Source: Streptomyces adelaidensis
GTDB taxonomy: Bacteria > Actinomycetota > Actinomycetes > Streptomycetales > Streptomycetaceae
DNA: 64,000 nucleotides
NCBI RefSeq assembly: GCF_016598475.1
Contig: NZ_JAEMUX010000019.1
Coordinates: forward strand, 57,932-121,931
Reading direction: 5' to 3'
Positions 24,974-34,360 of this stretch are shown one piece after another (positions within the stretch are counted from its first letter, which is position 1; every line of letters begins with the position of its first letter). Both the position numbers and the translations under genes were made by a program. The notes under the pieces are model-generated. The model ran no database searches. It was not told the origin of the DNA and saw only the letters and a program-made list of their open reading frames with translations.

Positions 24974-26671
24974 ATGCTCCCGAACGTCACGACCGCGGCC
25001 TCCGCCGCAGCCGCCGCCTCCGCGCCCGCGCCCGCGCCCTCCGAGGCCGTCGCCCCCCTCATGCGGGGGATCACCGTGCTGCGGCGGCTCACCGAGGCGG
25101 ACGGGACCCTGAGCCTGAGCGGGCTGGAGAAGGCCACCGGGCTCGCGCGTTCCACGGTCGACCGGATCACGGCGACGCTGGCCCGCATGGGATACGTACG
25201 GCTGGACGGGCGGGACGCGGTCCTCGCCCCCCGGCTGATGGAGCTGGGCAACGCCTATCTGGCCGCGATCCGTCTCCCCCGCCTCCTCGACGCCCACGCG
25301 GACGCCCTCGCCGACGAGCTGGACGAGTCGGTGTCCCTGGCGGTCGGCGACCGGGACGGCATCCGTTTCATCCACCAGGCCACCCGGCGCCGCGCGATGT
25401 CCCTGAGCTTCCGCATCGGCGACCTCCTCCCCGCCGAACGCACCGGGCCCGGCCCGCTCTTCGCCACCGAGTGGGACCCCGCCGACTGGGCCCGCTGGCG
25501 GGCCCGCCGCACCGCCGACCCCGAGGGCCGCGGCTTCCCGGCGGTCCCTCCGCGCGGCGGCGCGTACGACGACTTCGAGGCCCGTACGGATCGGGCGGGC
25601 GCCCAGGGGTGGGCGCTGGACGACCAGTTGATCGAGCCGGGGCTGGTGGCGGTGTCCGTACCCGTGCGGGATCCCCGTACGGGGCGGGTCGCGTGCGTGG
25701 CGAGCGTTGTCAGCCACACCAGCCGGCACACCGCGCAATCGCTGCGCTCGACGCTGCTGCCGCGAATGCGGGCGGCCGTGGCGGAGATGGAGCGGGAGCT
25801 GCGGGGGCGGCGCGTGTCCACCGCCCCCGCCCCGGACGCGTCTTCGGCCCCCGCCGGCCTCGCCGCCTGGACGGGTGCCTCCAAGCAGGAACTGGGCCGG
25901 GAGTTCATCGAGTCGCTCGCCCGTGGGCTCACCGTCATCACCTCCTTCGGCGAGGGCCGGGCCGAGCTCACCCTCACCGATGTCGCCCAGGCCACCGGCC
26001 TCGCCCGCGCGACGGCCCGCCGCGCCCTGATCACCCTCGAACACCTCGGGTACGTCGCCTCGTCCGACCGCGTCTTCCGCCTCACCCCCCGGGTGCTGGG
26101 CCTGGGCTTCCCGCCCCTCTCCATGCTTCCTCTCCCCCGGATCGCCGCCCCGCACCTGGCCGAACTCTCCGCGCGGGTCCACGACTCGGCCTCCCTCGCC
26201 CTCCTCACCGGGCCCGAGGAGGAGATCCAGTACACCGCCCGGGTCGCCACCAGCCGCGTCATGAGCGTCAACATCACCCTCGGCACCCGCCTCCCCGCGT
26301 ACGCCACGTCCCTCGGCCGCGTGATGCTCGCCGACCTCCTCCCCGACGTGCCCCTCCCCTCCCCTCTCACCCCCCTGACCCCGCACACGCTCACGGACCG
26401 CATACAACTCCTCTCCCTCCTGGAGCGCGTCCGCCACGACGGCTACGCCCTCGTCGACGGCGAGCTGGAGGAGGGGCTCCGCTCCATCGCCGTACCCGTG
26501 CGCGACCGCGACGGGCGCGTCGTCGCCGCCGTCAATGTCGCCATGCACAGCAGCCGGCGCACGGTCGAGCAGTGCGTGACGGATGTCCTGCCGGAGCTGC
26601 GGGTGGCCGCCGGGCGGATCGAGGGGGAGCTTCGGGTGGCGGGGATGTTCAGGAGGGTGGCGGGGATCTGA
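24974..26671 (+). CDS. Double-length IclR-family regulator (two fused modules)
   Basis: A 565-residue protein made of two IclR units in tandem. Module 1 has an HTH (LSLSGLEKATGLARSTVDRITATL, about residues 45-70) and effector domain (FIHQATRRR, DDQLIEPGLVAVSVPVRD). Module 2 begins near 320 with a second HTH (LTLTDVAQATGLARATARRALITL) and a second effector domain (LVDGELEEGLRSIAVPVRD). Normal IclR proteins are about 260 residues and act as dimers or tetramers, so this chain may mimic a dimer. Similar long forms in Streptomyces regulate aromatic (beta-ketoadipate) catabolism, but no catabolic genes adjoin it. Confidence 0.85.
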   Translation: MLPNVTTAASAAAAASAPAPAPSEAVAPLMRGITVLRRLTEADGTLSLSGLEKATGLARSTVDRITATLARMGYVRLDGRDAVLAPRLMELGNAYLAAIRLPRLLDAHADALADELDESVSLAVGDRDGIRFIHQATRRRAMSLSFRIGDLLPAERTGPGPLFATEWDPADWARWRARRTADPEGRGFPAVPPRGGAYDDFEARTDRAGAQGWALDDQLIEPGLVAVSVPVRDPRTGRVACVASVVSHTSRHTAQSLRSTLLPRMRAAVAEMERELRGRRVSTAPAPDASSAPAGLAAWTGASKQELGREFIESLARGLTVITSFGEGRAELTLTDVAQATGLARATARRALITLEHLGYVASSDRVFRLTPRVLGLGFPPLSMLPLPRIAAPHLAELSARVHDSASLALLTGPEEEIQYTARVATSRVMSVNITLGTRLPAYATSLGRVMLADLLPDVPLPSPLTPLTPHTLTDRIQLLSLLERVRHDGYALVDGELEEGLRSIAVPVRDRDGRVVAAVNVAMHSSRRTVEQCVTDVLPELRVAAGRIEGELRVAGMFRRVAGI

Positions 26672-26706
26672 CCCCGGATTTCGGCCGCGGCCCCGGTGGG
26701 GGCTGG

Positions 26707-26757
26707 TCGCGCAGTTCCCCGCGCCCCTGGTTTTCAGGGGCGCGGGGAACTGCGCGA
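26707..26757. terminator. 23-bp-arm hairpin (dispersed repeat copy)
   Basis: Left arm TCGCGCAGTTCCCCGCGCCCC onward (26707-26729), loop GTTTT, and a perfect complementary right arm (26735-26757). It sits 35 bases after the iclR stop and is the most complete copy of the dispersed repeat, probably working as a terminator. A copy of the GTCGAAGGGGCGC repeat family follows at 26807-26853. Confidence 0.75.
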
Positions 26758-26921
26758 GCAACCACAACGCACCCGCGGCCAACTGACAACCCAAGAGGGT
26801 CGAAGGGGCGCAGCCCCTGGGGATGGGACGGGTAGGGGCGGCGGGGGCGAGAAAGCCACCCGGATGCGAACACCGTACGCTGGCCGCGTCACCCGTACGC
26901 AGGCAACGGAAAGGCCCCCCA

Positions 26922-27659
26922 ATGCCCCCCACGCCCCCCGAGAAGCAGTCGACGTTCCCGTCCGTATGGACCCGCCCCAGGCCCACCCGGGAGCACCCCG
27001 CCCTGAGCCGGGACCACATCGTGGCCGAAGCCCTACGCCTGCTCGACGAGGAAGGTATCGACGCCCTCAGCATGCGCAGACTCGGCACCCGCCTGAACGC
27101 CGGCGCCACCTCGCTCTACCGCCACGTCGCCAACAAGGACGAACTGATCGAGCTGGCGGTCGACGAGATCTACGGCGAGATCGAGGCCCCCGTCCACCCC
27201 GATCCCGCGAACTGGCGTACCGACATGGCCGGTTGCGCCCACAGCCTGCGCACCACGATCCTCCGCCACCCCTGGCTGGCCTCCGTGCTGGGCGAGATGG
27301 GCATGTCCTACCTCGGCCCGAACTGGATGCGCGCCTCCGAGGCCACACTGAACGTGCTGACCACCGCCGGCTTCCCCACCGACGAGGCCGACCGCGCGCT
27401 GTCCACCGTCGTCGCGTACGTCACCGGCATGGCTACGAGCGAGGCCGCCTGGCTCAACGTCCTCGCCCGCAGCGGCCAGGACGAGCGGACCATGGTCGAG
27501 CACCTGTGGCCGGCCGCCGAGGAGGCTGCCCAGGAGTACCCGCTGCTGCGCGAGGGCTACGCCGAACAGCGCGGGACGGACCCCCGGGCGGCCCGGGAGG
27601 AGGGTTTCCAGTACGGCCTGGACCGGGTCCTCGACGGCTTGGAGACCCGCCTCAAGTGA
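26922..27659 (+). CDS. TetR-family regulator with TetR_C domain
   Basis: A 245-residue regulator starting at ATG 26922, GGAAAGG seven bases upstream. HTH: IVAEALRLLDEEGIDALSMRRLGTRLNAGATSLYRHVANKDELIELAVDEI (about residues 25-75). The C-terminal domain resembles the tetracycline-repressor C-terminal class. It is convergent with the ABC exporter operon, so the target is not obvious. Its own upstream region has a TACGCT near 26876. Confidence 0.85.
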   Translation: MPPTPPEKQSTFPSVWTRPRPTREHPALSRDHIVAEALRLLDEEGIDALSMRRLGTRLNAGATSLYRHVANKDELIELAVDEIYGEIEAPVHPDPANWRTDMAGCAHSLRTTILRHPWLASVLGEMGMSYLGPNWMRASEATLNVLTTAGFPTDEADRALSTVVAYVTGMATSEAAWLNVLARSGQDERTMVEHLWPAAEEAAQEYPLLREGYAEQRGTDPRAAREEGFQYGLDRVLDGLETRLK

Positions 27660-27723
27660 CGCGGCCCGAACAGAGGGCCGCGCCTCCGACCCGCCCCGCG
27701 CCCTTGCCCGTTCTCATCCGTTC

Positions 27724-28605
27724 TCATCCGTTGACGCCCGTGTACCGCCGCAGGCTCCAGCTCCACAGCAGCCGTGACAGCACGAACGCCATGAGGCCGA
27801 TGAACGGCGACGCGACGGCCAGCGCCTCCGGTACGCCCATCGCCCCGCCGTGCCCGGTCAGCACGCCGGCCGGGAAGTACGCGATGAAGGCGAGCGGCAC
27901 GATGAAGGTGAACGCGGCGGACGCGGCCTTCGGAAGGATGCTGAGGGGGTAGCTGCCGAACGTCCCCATCAGCTCCTCCAGCCACTGGCTCCAGTACGAG
28001 GTGGCCGGGAAGTGGAACGCGGCGGCGGCCAGGGCCGTGAAGAGCGCGGCCTCGACGAGCATGCCGCCGAGCACCCCCGCCACCACGTACGTGATCCGGC
28101 CGGCCGTCCAGTCGTGGGAGCTGCGCTGGAGGGCGGCGACGAACAGCCCGACCGCGACGACCAGGTCCCCGATGGCGTTGACCGGGAAGAAGGCCAGCTG
28201 GATCTGCCGGTAGACCGGCATCGGGCGGATCAGGCAGGGGTCGACGACCCCCTCCTGGACGAGGAGGTTCATGTACTGGACCCGCCCGAGGAACAGCACG
28301 TACAGCCCATGCGCGAGCATGCGCATGCTGGCGATGAGCAGCACGTCGGAGCTGGACCAGCCGCCGAGCCCGGGGAACCGGGTGAGCAGGACCGAGGCGA
28401 AGACGACGATCGAGACCTGCCAGATCGCCCCGACGGCGATCCCCATCAGGAACTCTCCCCGGTACTCCAGCCGGGCCTTGAAGTTGAGCTTGGTGATCCG
28501 CCAGACGACCCGCCAGGCGTGCGCGGCACCGTGCGGCGGGCCGGGGCGGGACGTGGGCGACTCGGCGGCTGCCGGAGAGGCGCTCGGTGATGTCGTCGGG
28601 TTCAT
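27724..28605 (-). CDS. ABC-2 type permease (DUF990-like), third gene of exporter operon
   Basis: A 293-residue integral membrane protein with six hydrophobic helices. ATG 28605 has GGGAGG six bases upstream; the ATG at 28611 abuts the site and is rejected. It shows ITKLNFKARLEYRGEFLMG and DPCLIRPMPVYRQIQ, features of the ABC2_membrane_6/DUF990 family. Its start lies just inside the upstream permease stop, so translation is coupled. It pairs with the next permease to form an exporter of unknown substrate. Confidence 0.82.
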   Translation of the reverse strand: MNPTTSPSASPAAAESPTSRPGPPHGAAHAWRVVWRITKLNFKARLEYRGEFLMGIAVGAIWQVSIVVFASVLLTRFPGLGGWSSSDVLLIASMRMLAHGLYVLFLGRVQYMNLLVQEGVVDPCLIRPMPVYRQIQLAFFPVNAIGDLVVAVGLFVAALQRSSHDWTAGRITYVVAGVLGGMLVEAALFTALAAAAFHFPATSYWSQWLEELMGTFGSYPLSILPKAASAAFTFIVPLAFIAYFPAGVLTGHGGAMGVPEALAVASPFIGLMAFVLSRLLWSWSLRRYTGVNG

Positions 28606-28607
28606 CC

Positions 28608-29465
28608 TCATCCTCCCTGGGCCACGACGCGGCGGCCGGCCCGGTCCCAGAGCCGGCGGGTGAGCAGTGCGAGCAGCACGATCCAGACGGCCTGGATCGC
28701 CATCTGGCCGAAGGCGTCGTCGACGCCGATCCGCCCGACGTAGATGGAGAGCGGTACGCCGAGGGTCGCCTGGAACGGCAGGAACATGCTCAGGGTGATG
28801 AACCAGTCCGGGAAGTACCAGAGCGGCGCGTACACACCGGAGAGCAGGTTCTGCGCGAAGACGAGGATCAGCAGGGCCGCCTCGTTGCGCAGCGTCCAGA
28901 AGCACAGCAGGTCGACCAGCATCATCACGTAGTACAGGACGAGTTGGCCGAGCAGCATGCTCACCGTGAAGACCCCGGCCACCGAGAGGGAGGCGGGCGG
29001 GGCGACGACACCGACGGCGAGGGACAGCACGTATCCGGCGAGCACCCAGCCGAAGCCGTACAGCTGGTCGCCGAGGGCGCGCAGGGCGTAGTAGCGCTGG
29101 GGCCTCATCGGCCGCAGGTACCAGTAGACGATCGTCCCGAAGTGGAGATGCTGGATCACCGTGTCGCGGCCCGCGCGCCGGTCCAGGCCGCGGATGCGGT
29201 TCGCGAGCACGGCCAGTACGGCGTAGCCGACGGCCTGGGTCTCGTCGAGCCCGGCGCTGGAGTCGGTGTTCGCGTACAGCCCCCGCCAGAGGTACACGAC
29301 CAGGCACACCTGGACGAGGAGCCGTACGGCGGTGGCGGTCATTCGGGGCGGGGCGAGCAGCTCGCCCCGGGGCGTGATCCACGCGATGCGCCGGGCACGC
29401 GAGACGGCGGTCGCGAAGGCAGTGGGGGCGGCGGGGGCGGGGGCTTGCGTGGTCCTGGCCGTCAT
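28608..29465 (-). CDS. ABC-2 type permease, second gene of exporter operon
   Basis: A 285-residue six-helix membrane protein, partner of the permease above (YWYLRPMRPQRYYALRALGDQ parallels DPCLIRPMPVYRQ in the partner). Its stop overlaps the next gene's start region and its start is three bases after the ATPase stop. The three genes form one operon: ATPase, permease, permease. Confidence 0.82.
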   Translation of the reverse strand: MTARTTQAPAPAAPTAFATAVSRARRIAWITPRGELLAPPRMTATAVRLLVQVCLVVYLWRGLYANTDSSAGLDETQAVGYAVLAVLANRIRGLDRRAGRDTVIQHLHFGTIVYWYLRPMRPQRYYALRALGDQLYGFGWVLAGYVLSLAVGVVAPPASLSVAGVFTVSMLLGQLVLYYVMMLVDLLCFWTLRNEAALLILVFAQNLLSGVYAPLWYFPDWFITLSMFLPFQATLGVPLSIYVGRIGVDDAFGQMAIQAVWIVLLALLTRRLWDRAGRRVVAQGG

Positions 29466-29468
29466 GGC

Positions 29469-30578
29469 TCAACCGCCCTGGGAAGCGGGGGCGGGGGCGG
29501 AGGCGGAGGCGGAGGTGGAGGCGGCGGCCGGCTCCTGGGCCGGTACGTCGCTGAGGTAGGCGGCGCGCATGACGTCCTCGAGGTCGTTCTCCTCCAGCGC
29601 CAGGTCGGCGACCCGGAACCGTCCGATGATCACCTTCAGAGCCTCGTGCACGCTGGGCGAGTCCGCCCCGACCGGCCCGAACACGACGCGCGGCCCCTCC
29701 CGGCGCAGCACACCGATGCCGGCGAAGCCGGGCAGTGCGACAGGGCCGCCCGTTCCCTCGCTCCGCCCGATCTCCTCGACATCGGCCGGGTCGGCGAGGG
29801 TGGCCCGGACCTGCCAGGTGCCGCCGAAGCGGCGCCGGATCTCGTGGAGGGAGCCGTCGAGCACGATCCGGCCGTGGTTGATCAGCACGACCCGCTCGGC
29901 GAGCCGTTCGACCTCGGTCATGTCGTGCGTGGTGAGCAGGACGGTACGGTCCCGCTCCTCGACCTGGTGCCGCAGGAACCGCCGTACCTGCTCCTTCACC
30001 ACCACGTCCATGCCGATGGTGGGCTCGTCGAGGAAGACGACGGGCGGGTCGTGCAGCAGCGAGGCGGCGAGATCGCAGCGGACGCGCTGCCCGAGCGACA
30101 GATGCCGGACACGGGTGTCCCAGAACTCGGAGAGTTCGAGCAGCCCGTCGAACTCCTCGATCCTGGCCCGGTACTGGCCCTCCGGAACCCCGTAGATGTC
30201 CCGCAGAATCGCGAACGACTCCCGGGCCGGCAGATCCCACCACAACTGCGTCCGCTGTCCGAACACGGCCCCGATGTTGTGGGCGTTGCGCTCCCGGTCC
30301 CGGTGCGGCACGACCCCCGCGACCAGCGCCTCGCCCGAGGTGGGCGTCAGAATCCCGGTGAGCATCTTGATGGTGGTGGACTTCCCGGCCCCGTTCGGAC
30401 CGAGCAGTGCGAGCAACTCCCCCTTGCCCACACTGAATTCGACATCCTGCACCGCGACCTTGGCCACCCGCCGCGGACTGACGAGCGACCTGAGCGCTCC
30501 GCCCAGTCCGGGCCGCCGCACCGTCGTCTGGAACACCTTGGACAGCCCACGCGCCTCGATCACCGCGGACAACGGCAT
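29469..30578 (-). CDS. ABC exporter ATP-binding protein
   Basis: A 369-residue ATPase with Walker A GPNGAGKST, signature LSLGQRVRCDLA, Walker B VVFLDEPT and switch His in TTHDM. An extension after about residue 240 is typical of DrrA-like ATPases and ends in an Ala/Ser/Pro repeat. A GTG at 30581 directly precedes ATG 30578; the ATG is better spaced from GAGGG. It energises the two downstream permeases. Confidence 0.87.
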   Translation of the reverse strand: MPLSAVIEARGLSKVFQTTVRRPGLGGALRSLVSPRRVAKVAVQDVEFSVGKGELLALLGPNGAGKSTTIKMLTGILTPTSGEALVAGVVPHRDRERNAHNIGAVFGQRTQLWWDLPARESFAILRDIYGVPEGQYRARIEEFDGLLELSEFWDTRVRHLSLGQRVRCDLAASLLHDPPVVFLDEPTIGMDVVVKEQVRRFLRHQVEERDRTVLLTTHDMTEVERLAERVVLINHGRIVLDGSLHEIRRRFGGTWQVRATLADPADVEEIGRSEGTGGPVALPGFAGIGVLRREGPRVVFGPVGADSPSVHEALKVIIGRFRVADLALEENDLEDVMRAAYLSDVPAQEPAAASTSASASAPAPASQGG

Positions 30579-30748
30579 CACGCCCTCACCGGTTCGAAAT
30601 TCCGAACATCATTCGGCACAACGGCGGCAATGCTAGGCCCGGCGAGGCGGCCGGGAGAAACGAATTCGGCGGCCCGGGACCGGCTGGGAGAACTCACACC
30701 TCGGCATCGTTCACGAATGCCCGGCGCCGATACGGTTGGCACATACAG

Positions 30749-31735
30749 ATGGAGATCCGAGCCGCTGCGATCCGCGGCATCGATCGTCTGATCGACGACC
30801 TCGGGGGCGACGGGGCGCGGCTGTTGTCCGAGTTCGGCGTTTCGCCCGGTGATCTGGATTCCGAGCACGGGCTGTTGCCCGCGGTGACGGCCGGGCGGAT
30901 GCTGCGCCGCGCCACGAAGAAACTGAACTGTCCGGATTTCGGGCTGCGTCTGGCGGCCTACCAGGACATGTCGATGCTCGGCCCGCTGGCTCTGGCGGTC
31001 GGGAACTGCGACACCGTCGGAGAGGGGCTGGACTGCGCATCGCGATTCCTGTTCGTACACAACCAGGGCATTCGTCTGTCGCGTGAGCAGGATCCCGAAC
31101 ACTATGCGGGGGTGGGCGCCGTCGAATACCGGATGCTGCATCCGGATATTCCCTACGAGCCGCAGACTATCGACGCGGGTCTGGGACTGCTGCACCGCAA
31201 TCTCATCGCCGAGGGGATACGGCTGCGGTCGGGCAGGGTGCTGCCGGCCGACATCGTGGTGACCGCGACCGGGCTGCGCATGCTGGCGTTCGGTCACATC
31301 GCGGTGAGCGTCGACGGCGAGCCGGTCGAGCCCGCGCGCCACCTGCCGTGGCGGGGCACCATGCTCAGCGACGTGCCGAACCTCGCGCTCTGCTTCGGCT
31401 ACGTCAATCTGTCCTGGACGATACGGGCGGACCTCACCGCGCGGCTGGTGTGCCGGGTCCTCAACCACATGCGCCGCGCCGAACTCGCGGCGGTCACCCC
31501 GCCCGCCGAGTCCGGCGTCCGGGAGCGGCCCATGATCGAGCTGGCGTCCGGCTACGTCCAACGGGGCGTCCAGAGCTTCCCCCGGCAGGGCCACCGCGCC
31601 CCGTGGCGGATGCGCCAGACCTATCTGCTGGACGCCGCCGACATCGCGCGCGCGAGTCTCCGTCGCGAGCTGCGCGGTGTGCCCCGCGCGTCGGTGCGGC
31701 CGGCCGGCGACGACATCCGGACCGGAGGCCGACCA
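30749..31735 (+). pseudogene. Chimera: AraC sensor domain fused in frame to flavin monooxygenase C-terminus
   Basis: ATG 30749 opens a frame whose first 150 residues are the ligand-binding domain (Arabinose_bd type) of AraC regulators such as VirS (MEIRAAAIRGIDRLIDDLGG to LGLLHRN), with no HTH. Near 31195-31210 it passes, still in frame, into the C-terminal third of a Baeyer-Villiger/EthA-type monooxygenase ([55 protein letters not shown]) with no FAD or NADP Rossmann domain. The frame continues out of register over the next gene. Neither activity can survive. A large deletion between an araC gene and a monooxygenase gene is the simplest explanation. Confidence 0.75.
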
Positions 31736-32490
31736 TGGCGGATCTGCACGGAGTGTGCGACGAGCCCTTCGCGGAGCTGGCCGCGCGGCTGTCCGGGAAC
31801 CTCGACACCGGCGACGAACTCGGCGTCTCGATCGCGGTCCTGGTGGACGGGAAGCCGGTGGTCGACCTGTGGGGCGGATGGGCCGACCAGGGCCGTACGG
31901 CGCCGTGGCGGCGTGACACGATCACCAACGTCTGGTCGTGCACGAAGACGGTCACGTCCCTGGCGGCGCTGCTGCTGGTCGAGCGCCAACTGCTCGATGT
32001 CGACGCCCCGGTGGCCCGGTACTGGCCGGAGTTCGCAGCGCGCGGCAAGGAAGGTGTGCTGGTCCGGCACCTGCTGTCGCACACTTCGGGCGTCTCGGGG
32101 TGGGACCGGCCGGTGACCGTCGCGGACGTTCTCGACGTACCGGTGTCGACGGCCCGGCTGGCCGCCCAGGCGCCGTGGTGGCCTCCGGGCACGGCGTCCG
32201 GCTACCACCTTTTCAACTACGGTCATCTGCTCGGCGAGTTGGTCCGGCGGATCGACGGGCGCACCCTGGGCCGGTTCGTCGCCGAGGAGATCGCCGGTCC
32301 GCTCGGCGCCGACTTCCACATCGGCAAGGGGCACGCGCGGCCGAACATGACCCCGATCCTGGAGGCGGTGGCCGCCGGCACGCTCCACCCCGAGCTGGTC
32401 ACCAGCTCAATCCACGACTGGGACGAGATCCCCGACGTGCTGACCTCCGACCGGGCCGGCCACAAGCCGATCTTCGTCCTGGAGAACTGA
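31735..32490 (+). pseudogene. Chimera: serine hydrolase N-terminus fused to zinc alcohol dehydrogenase C-terminus
   Basis: ATG 31735 begins a family-VIII/beta-lactamase-like esterase: [37 protein letters not shown] (SxxK nucleophile), LLSHTSG. Around 32324, after GADFHIG, the frame continues as [23 protein letters not shown] to PIFVLEN, which reads like the last 50 residues of a medium-chain zinc alcohol dehydrogenase (RPYMEPILE type). The hydrolase lacks its C-terminal half including the HGG motif. The 251-residue product has an intact frame, so it may be translated, but enzyme activity is unlikely. Confidence 0.7.
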
Positions 32491-32497
32491 GGTCGGC

Positions 32498-32623
32498 TCA
32501 GGTCGCCTCGCAGTCACCGGCACCGCGCCGTCGGTGTTCGGGAACGGCGATGCGGCCGACGAGATGACGGGCCGCGTGCACACCGATTCCGGCGGTCACG
32601 CCCGTCACCACGACGATGCTCAT
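32498..32623 (-). pseudogene. N-terminal fragment of a short-chain dehydrogenase
   Basis: A 41-codon frame beginning MSIVVVTGVTAGIGVHAARHL carries the Rossmann TGxxxGIG motif of SDR enzymes and then degenerates. It lies in an otherwise gene-free 362-base stretch (32491-32852), in opposite orientation to its neighbours. Confidence 0.55.
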
Positions 32624-32798
32624 GGCGGCGGTCCGCCTTGGGGCGGTTCGACACCCCGTGGACGTCACGTCCTGCTTACGGCGCACCGGGCCGACGGCAG
32701 GAACCGTCTCGCCGCTGTCGCCCTCACGTTTGACTGGGGACGAAGGCCGGGAGCGGACCACTGCCCCTGGGCGGATCCGCCGCTATGGTACTCCTGAG

Positions 32799-32819
32799 CG
32801 GACTAGCGGACTACTGTCC
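32799..32819. promoter_or_regulatory. Candidate TetR operator
   Basis: Direct repeats of GCGGACTA end in GGAC-TACT-GTCC (32808-32819), an inverted repeat about 35 bases upstream of the tetR start. Confidence 0.4.
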
Positions 32820-32852
32820 ACTACTTGGGATGTGAACCCAGGAGGAGAGTGA

Positions 32853-33434
32853 GTGGAGTTGAGGATCGACGGGCCTCAGCGCTCGGACGCGCAGCGCAAT
32901 CGGGAGCGCATTCTGAAGGTGGCGCTGGTCGAGCTGTCGCATTCGGCGGACGCGCCGCTGAGTGCGATCGCCAAGAAGGCGGGGGTGGGGCAGGGCACGT
33001 TCTATCGGAACTTCCCCAACCGTGAGGCGCTCATCCTGGAGGTGTACGGCCACGAGGTTCAGCAACTCACCGACGCTGCCGCCGAGTTGCTCCGGACCAA
33101 GGCGCCCGACCAGGCCCTGTGCGAGTGGATGGACAGCCTGGCCCGCTTCGCCGTCGCCAAGGTGGGTCTCGCCGACGCGATGCGCCAGACCATCGGCACG
33201 TCGACCGCCTCGGCGCAGCCGGGTTACGCGCCGGTGGTCGCGGCGATCGAAGCCCTGCTCGTGGCCAACCATGAGGCCGGCACCATCCGCCCCGACGTGA
33301 CCGCCGACGACTTCATCCTGGCCATCGCCGGTATCTGGCAGATCGACGTCAACGGCGACTGGCAGTCCCAGGCCGCCCGCCTCCGGGACCTGGTCATGGA
33401 CGGCCTGCGTACGGGAGCCCCTGGGCGGGACTGA
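32853..33434 (+). CDS. TetR-family regulator
   Basis: A 193-residue protein from GTG 32853, preceded by AGGAGGAG. HTH ILKVALVELSHSADAPLSAIAKKAGVGQGTFYRNFPNREALI (about 20-62) is complete, and the C-terminal ligand domain resembles TetR_C_33/SbtR-type. It appears intact, unlike most surrounding genes. The target may have been lost with the decayed neighbours. Confidence 0.83.
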   Translation: MELRIDGPQRSDAQRNRERILKVALVELSHSADAPLSAIAKKAGVGQGTFYRNFPNREALILEVYGHEVQQLTDAAAELLRTKAPDQALCEWMDSLARFAVAKVGLADAMRQTIGTSTASAQPGYAPVVAAIEALLVANHEAGTIRPDVTADDFILAIAGIWQIDVNGDWQSQAARLRDLVMDGLRTGAPGRD

Positions 33435-33822
33435 CGGCTGAGGGGGCGAATTCGCAGGAGGCGCTCGCCAAAGGGCAGGAGGCGCTCATCGAAGCGCAGC
33501 AGGCGCTCATCGAAGGCTTTGCCGAACTCCGCGAGCGCGTCCGCCACCGCGGCGTCGAACAGCCCCGCCTTCGACGTGTTCCCACGTCGGCGATCCGTGC
33601 GCCGGGGACCGCTCCGGCGGCGGTCCACAGGCCGCGCGCTCCCTCTCCTGGGCCGCGTTCGGCCATGAGCCGGTAACGCTCGATCGCCGCGTCACCGAGA
33701 GCCAACGAGACGCCGGCACCTCGGACTCGCCTTTCGTCAGGATCAGCAGGGGACGGCTCCACCGGTCGAGGTAGGGATCGGTGATCTCCCGGAGCCCGGT
33801 GAGACTGTCGCGGAGCTGCTCC
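33435..33822 (-). pseudogene. Degenerate stretch with coding-like remnants
   Basis: No intact gene. On the minus strand pieces in different frames look coding-like: EQLRDSLTGLREITDPYLDR, ERYRLMAERGPGEGARGLW followed by VPGARIADVG (like a methyltransferase SAM motif), and FDERLLRFDERLLPFGERLL. They cannot be joined without indels. The methyltransferase reading is weak. Confidence 0.3.
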
Positions 33823-33954
33823 ATGCGTCGCTCATTGACGCCTGCCCCTAAGGAGATCGGACTGAGGGCCCTGGGTGACGAAGCGGGGGTATCGCACGCG
33901 ACCATCAGCCGACTGCTACGCGGCATGGTTCTGCCCGACATGGGGACTCTGTGA
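33823..33954 (+). pseudogene. HTH fragment (XRE/LacI-like DNA-binding remnant)
   Basis: A 43-codon frame from ATG 33823 contains LRALGDEAGVSHATISRLLR, a typical helix-turn-helix, then stops after VLPDMGTL. In complete XRE-type proteins this would continue into further helices. The 400 bases after it (33955-34360) hold no gene I can support. Confidence 0.5.
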
Positions 33955-34360
33955 GGGAACCTCAGGAACCCGGTGCCCGGCGCACCTGGGCGATCCCGGC
34001 CTCCTCGCCGTAGGGCGCCGGGCGACCTCCAGCTCCGGGCCGGTGGTGAGCGGCTGGTACCGGCCTGGCTCGTCCACGGGATCAGGCGAAGGCGGGACCC
34101 CAGCGGTTTCGGCGATGGCAGGGCGCGAGTGCGCGCCCGTCGGCAGTGCCTCGGTGAAAATGTCGGACAGGCGCTGTACGCCCATCACGTCGGTCGTCCT
34201 CCGCGTCCGCTTCGTCGGTCCCGACTCCGTCACGGGCAGTCGGCGGCAGACACGAAACCCGGTCGCGTCGCGGGGAACGCGGAGACATCTCGGGCAAGGC
34301 GGCGGGTGTTCCGCACTGCCGGTGCCCTCTGGTGGGTGGCCAGGCGTCGGCTCGGACGCC

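Noticed and set aside
28606..30243. Long arginine-rich minus-strand frame upstream of the third ABC gene
   Set aside because: It is a frame shadow of the other permease and ATPase; composition is noncoding.
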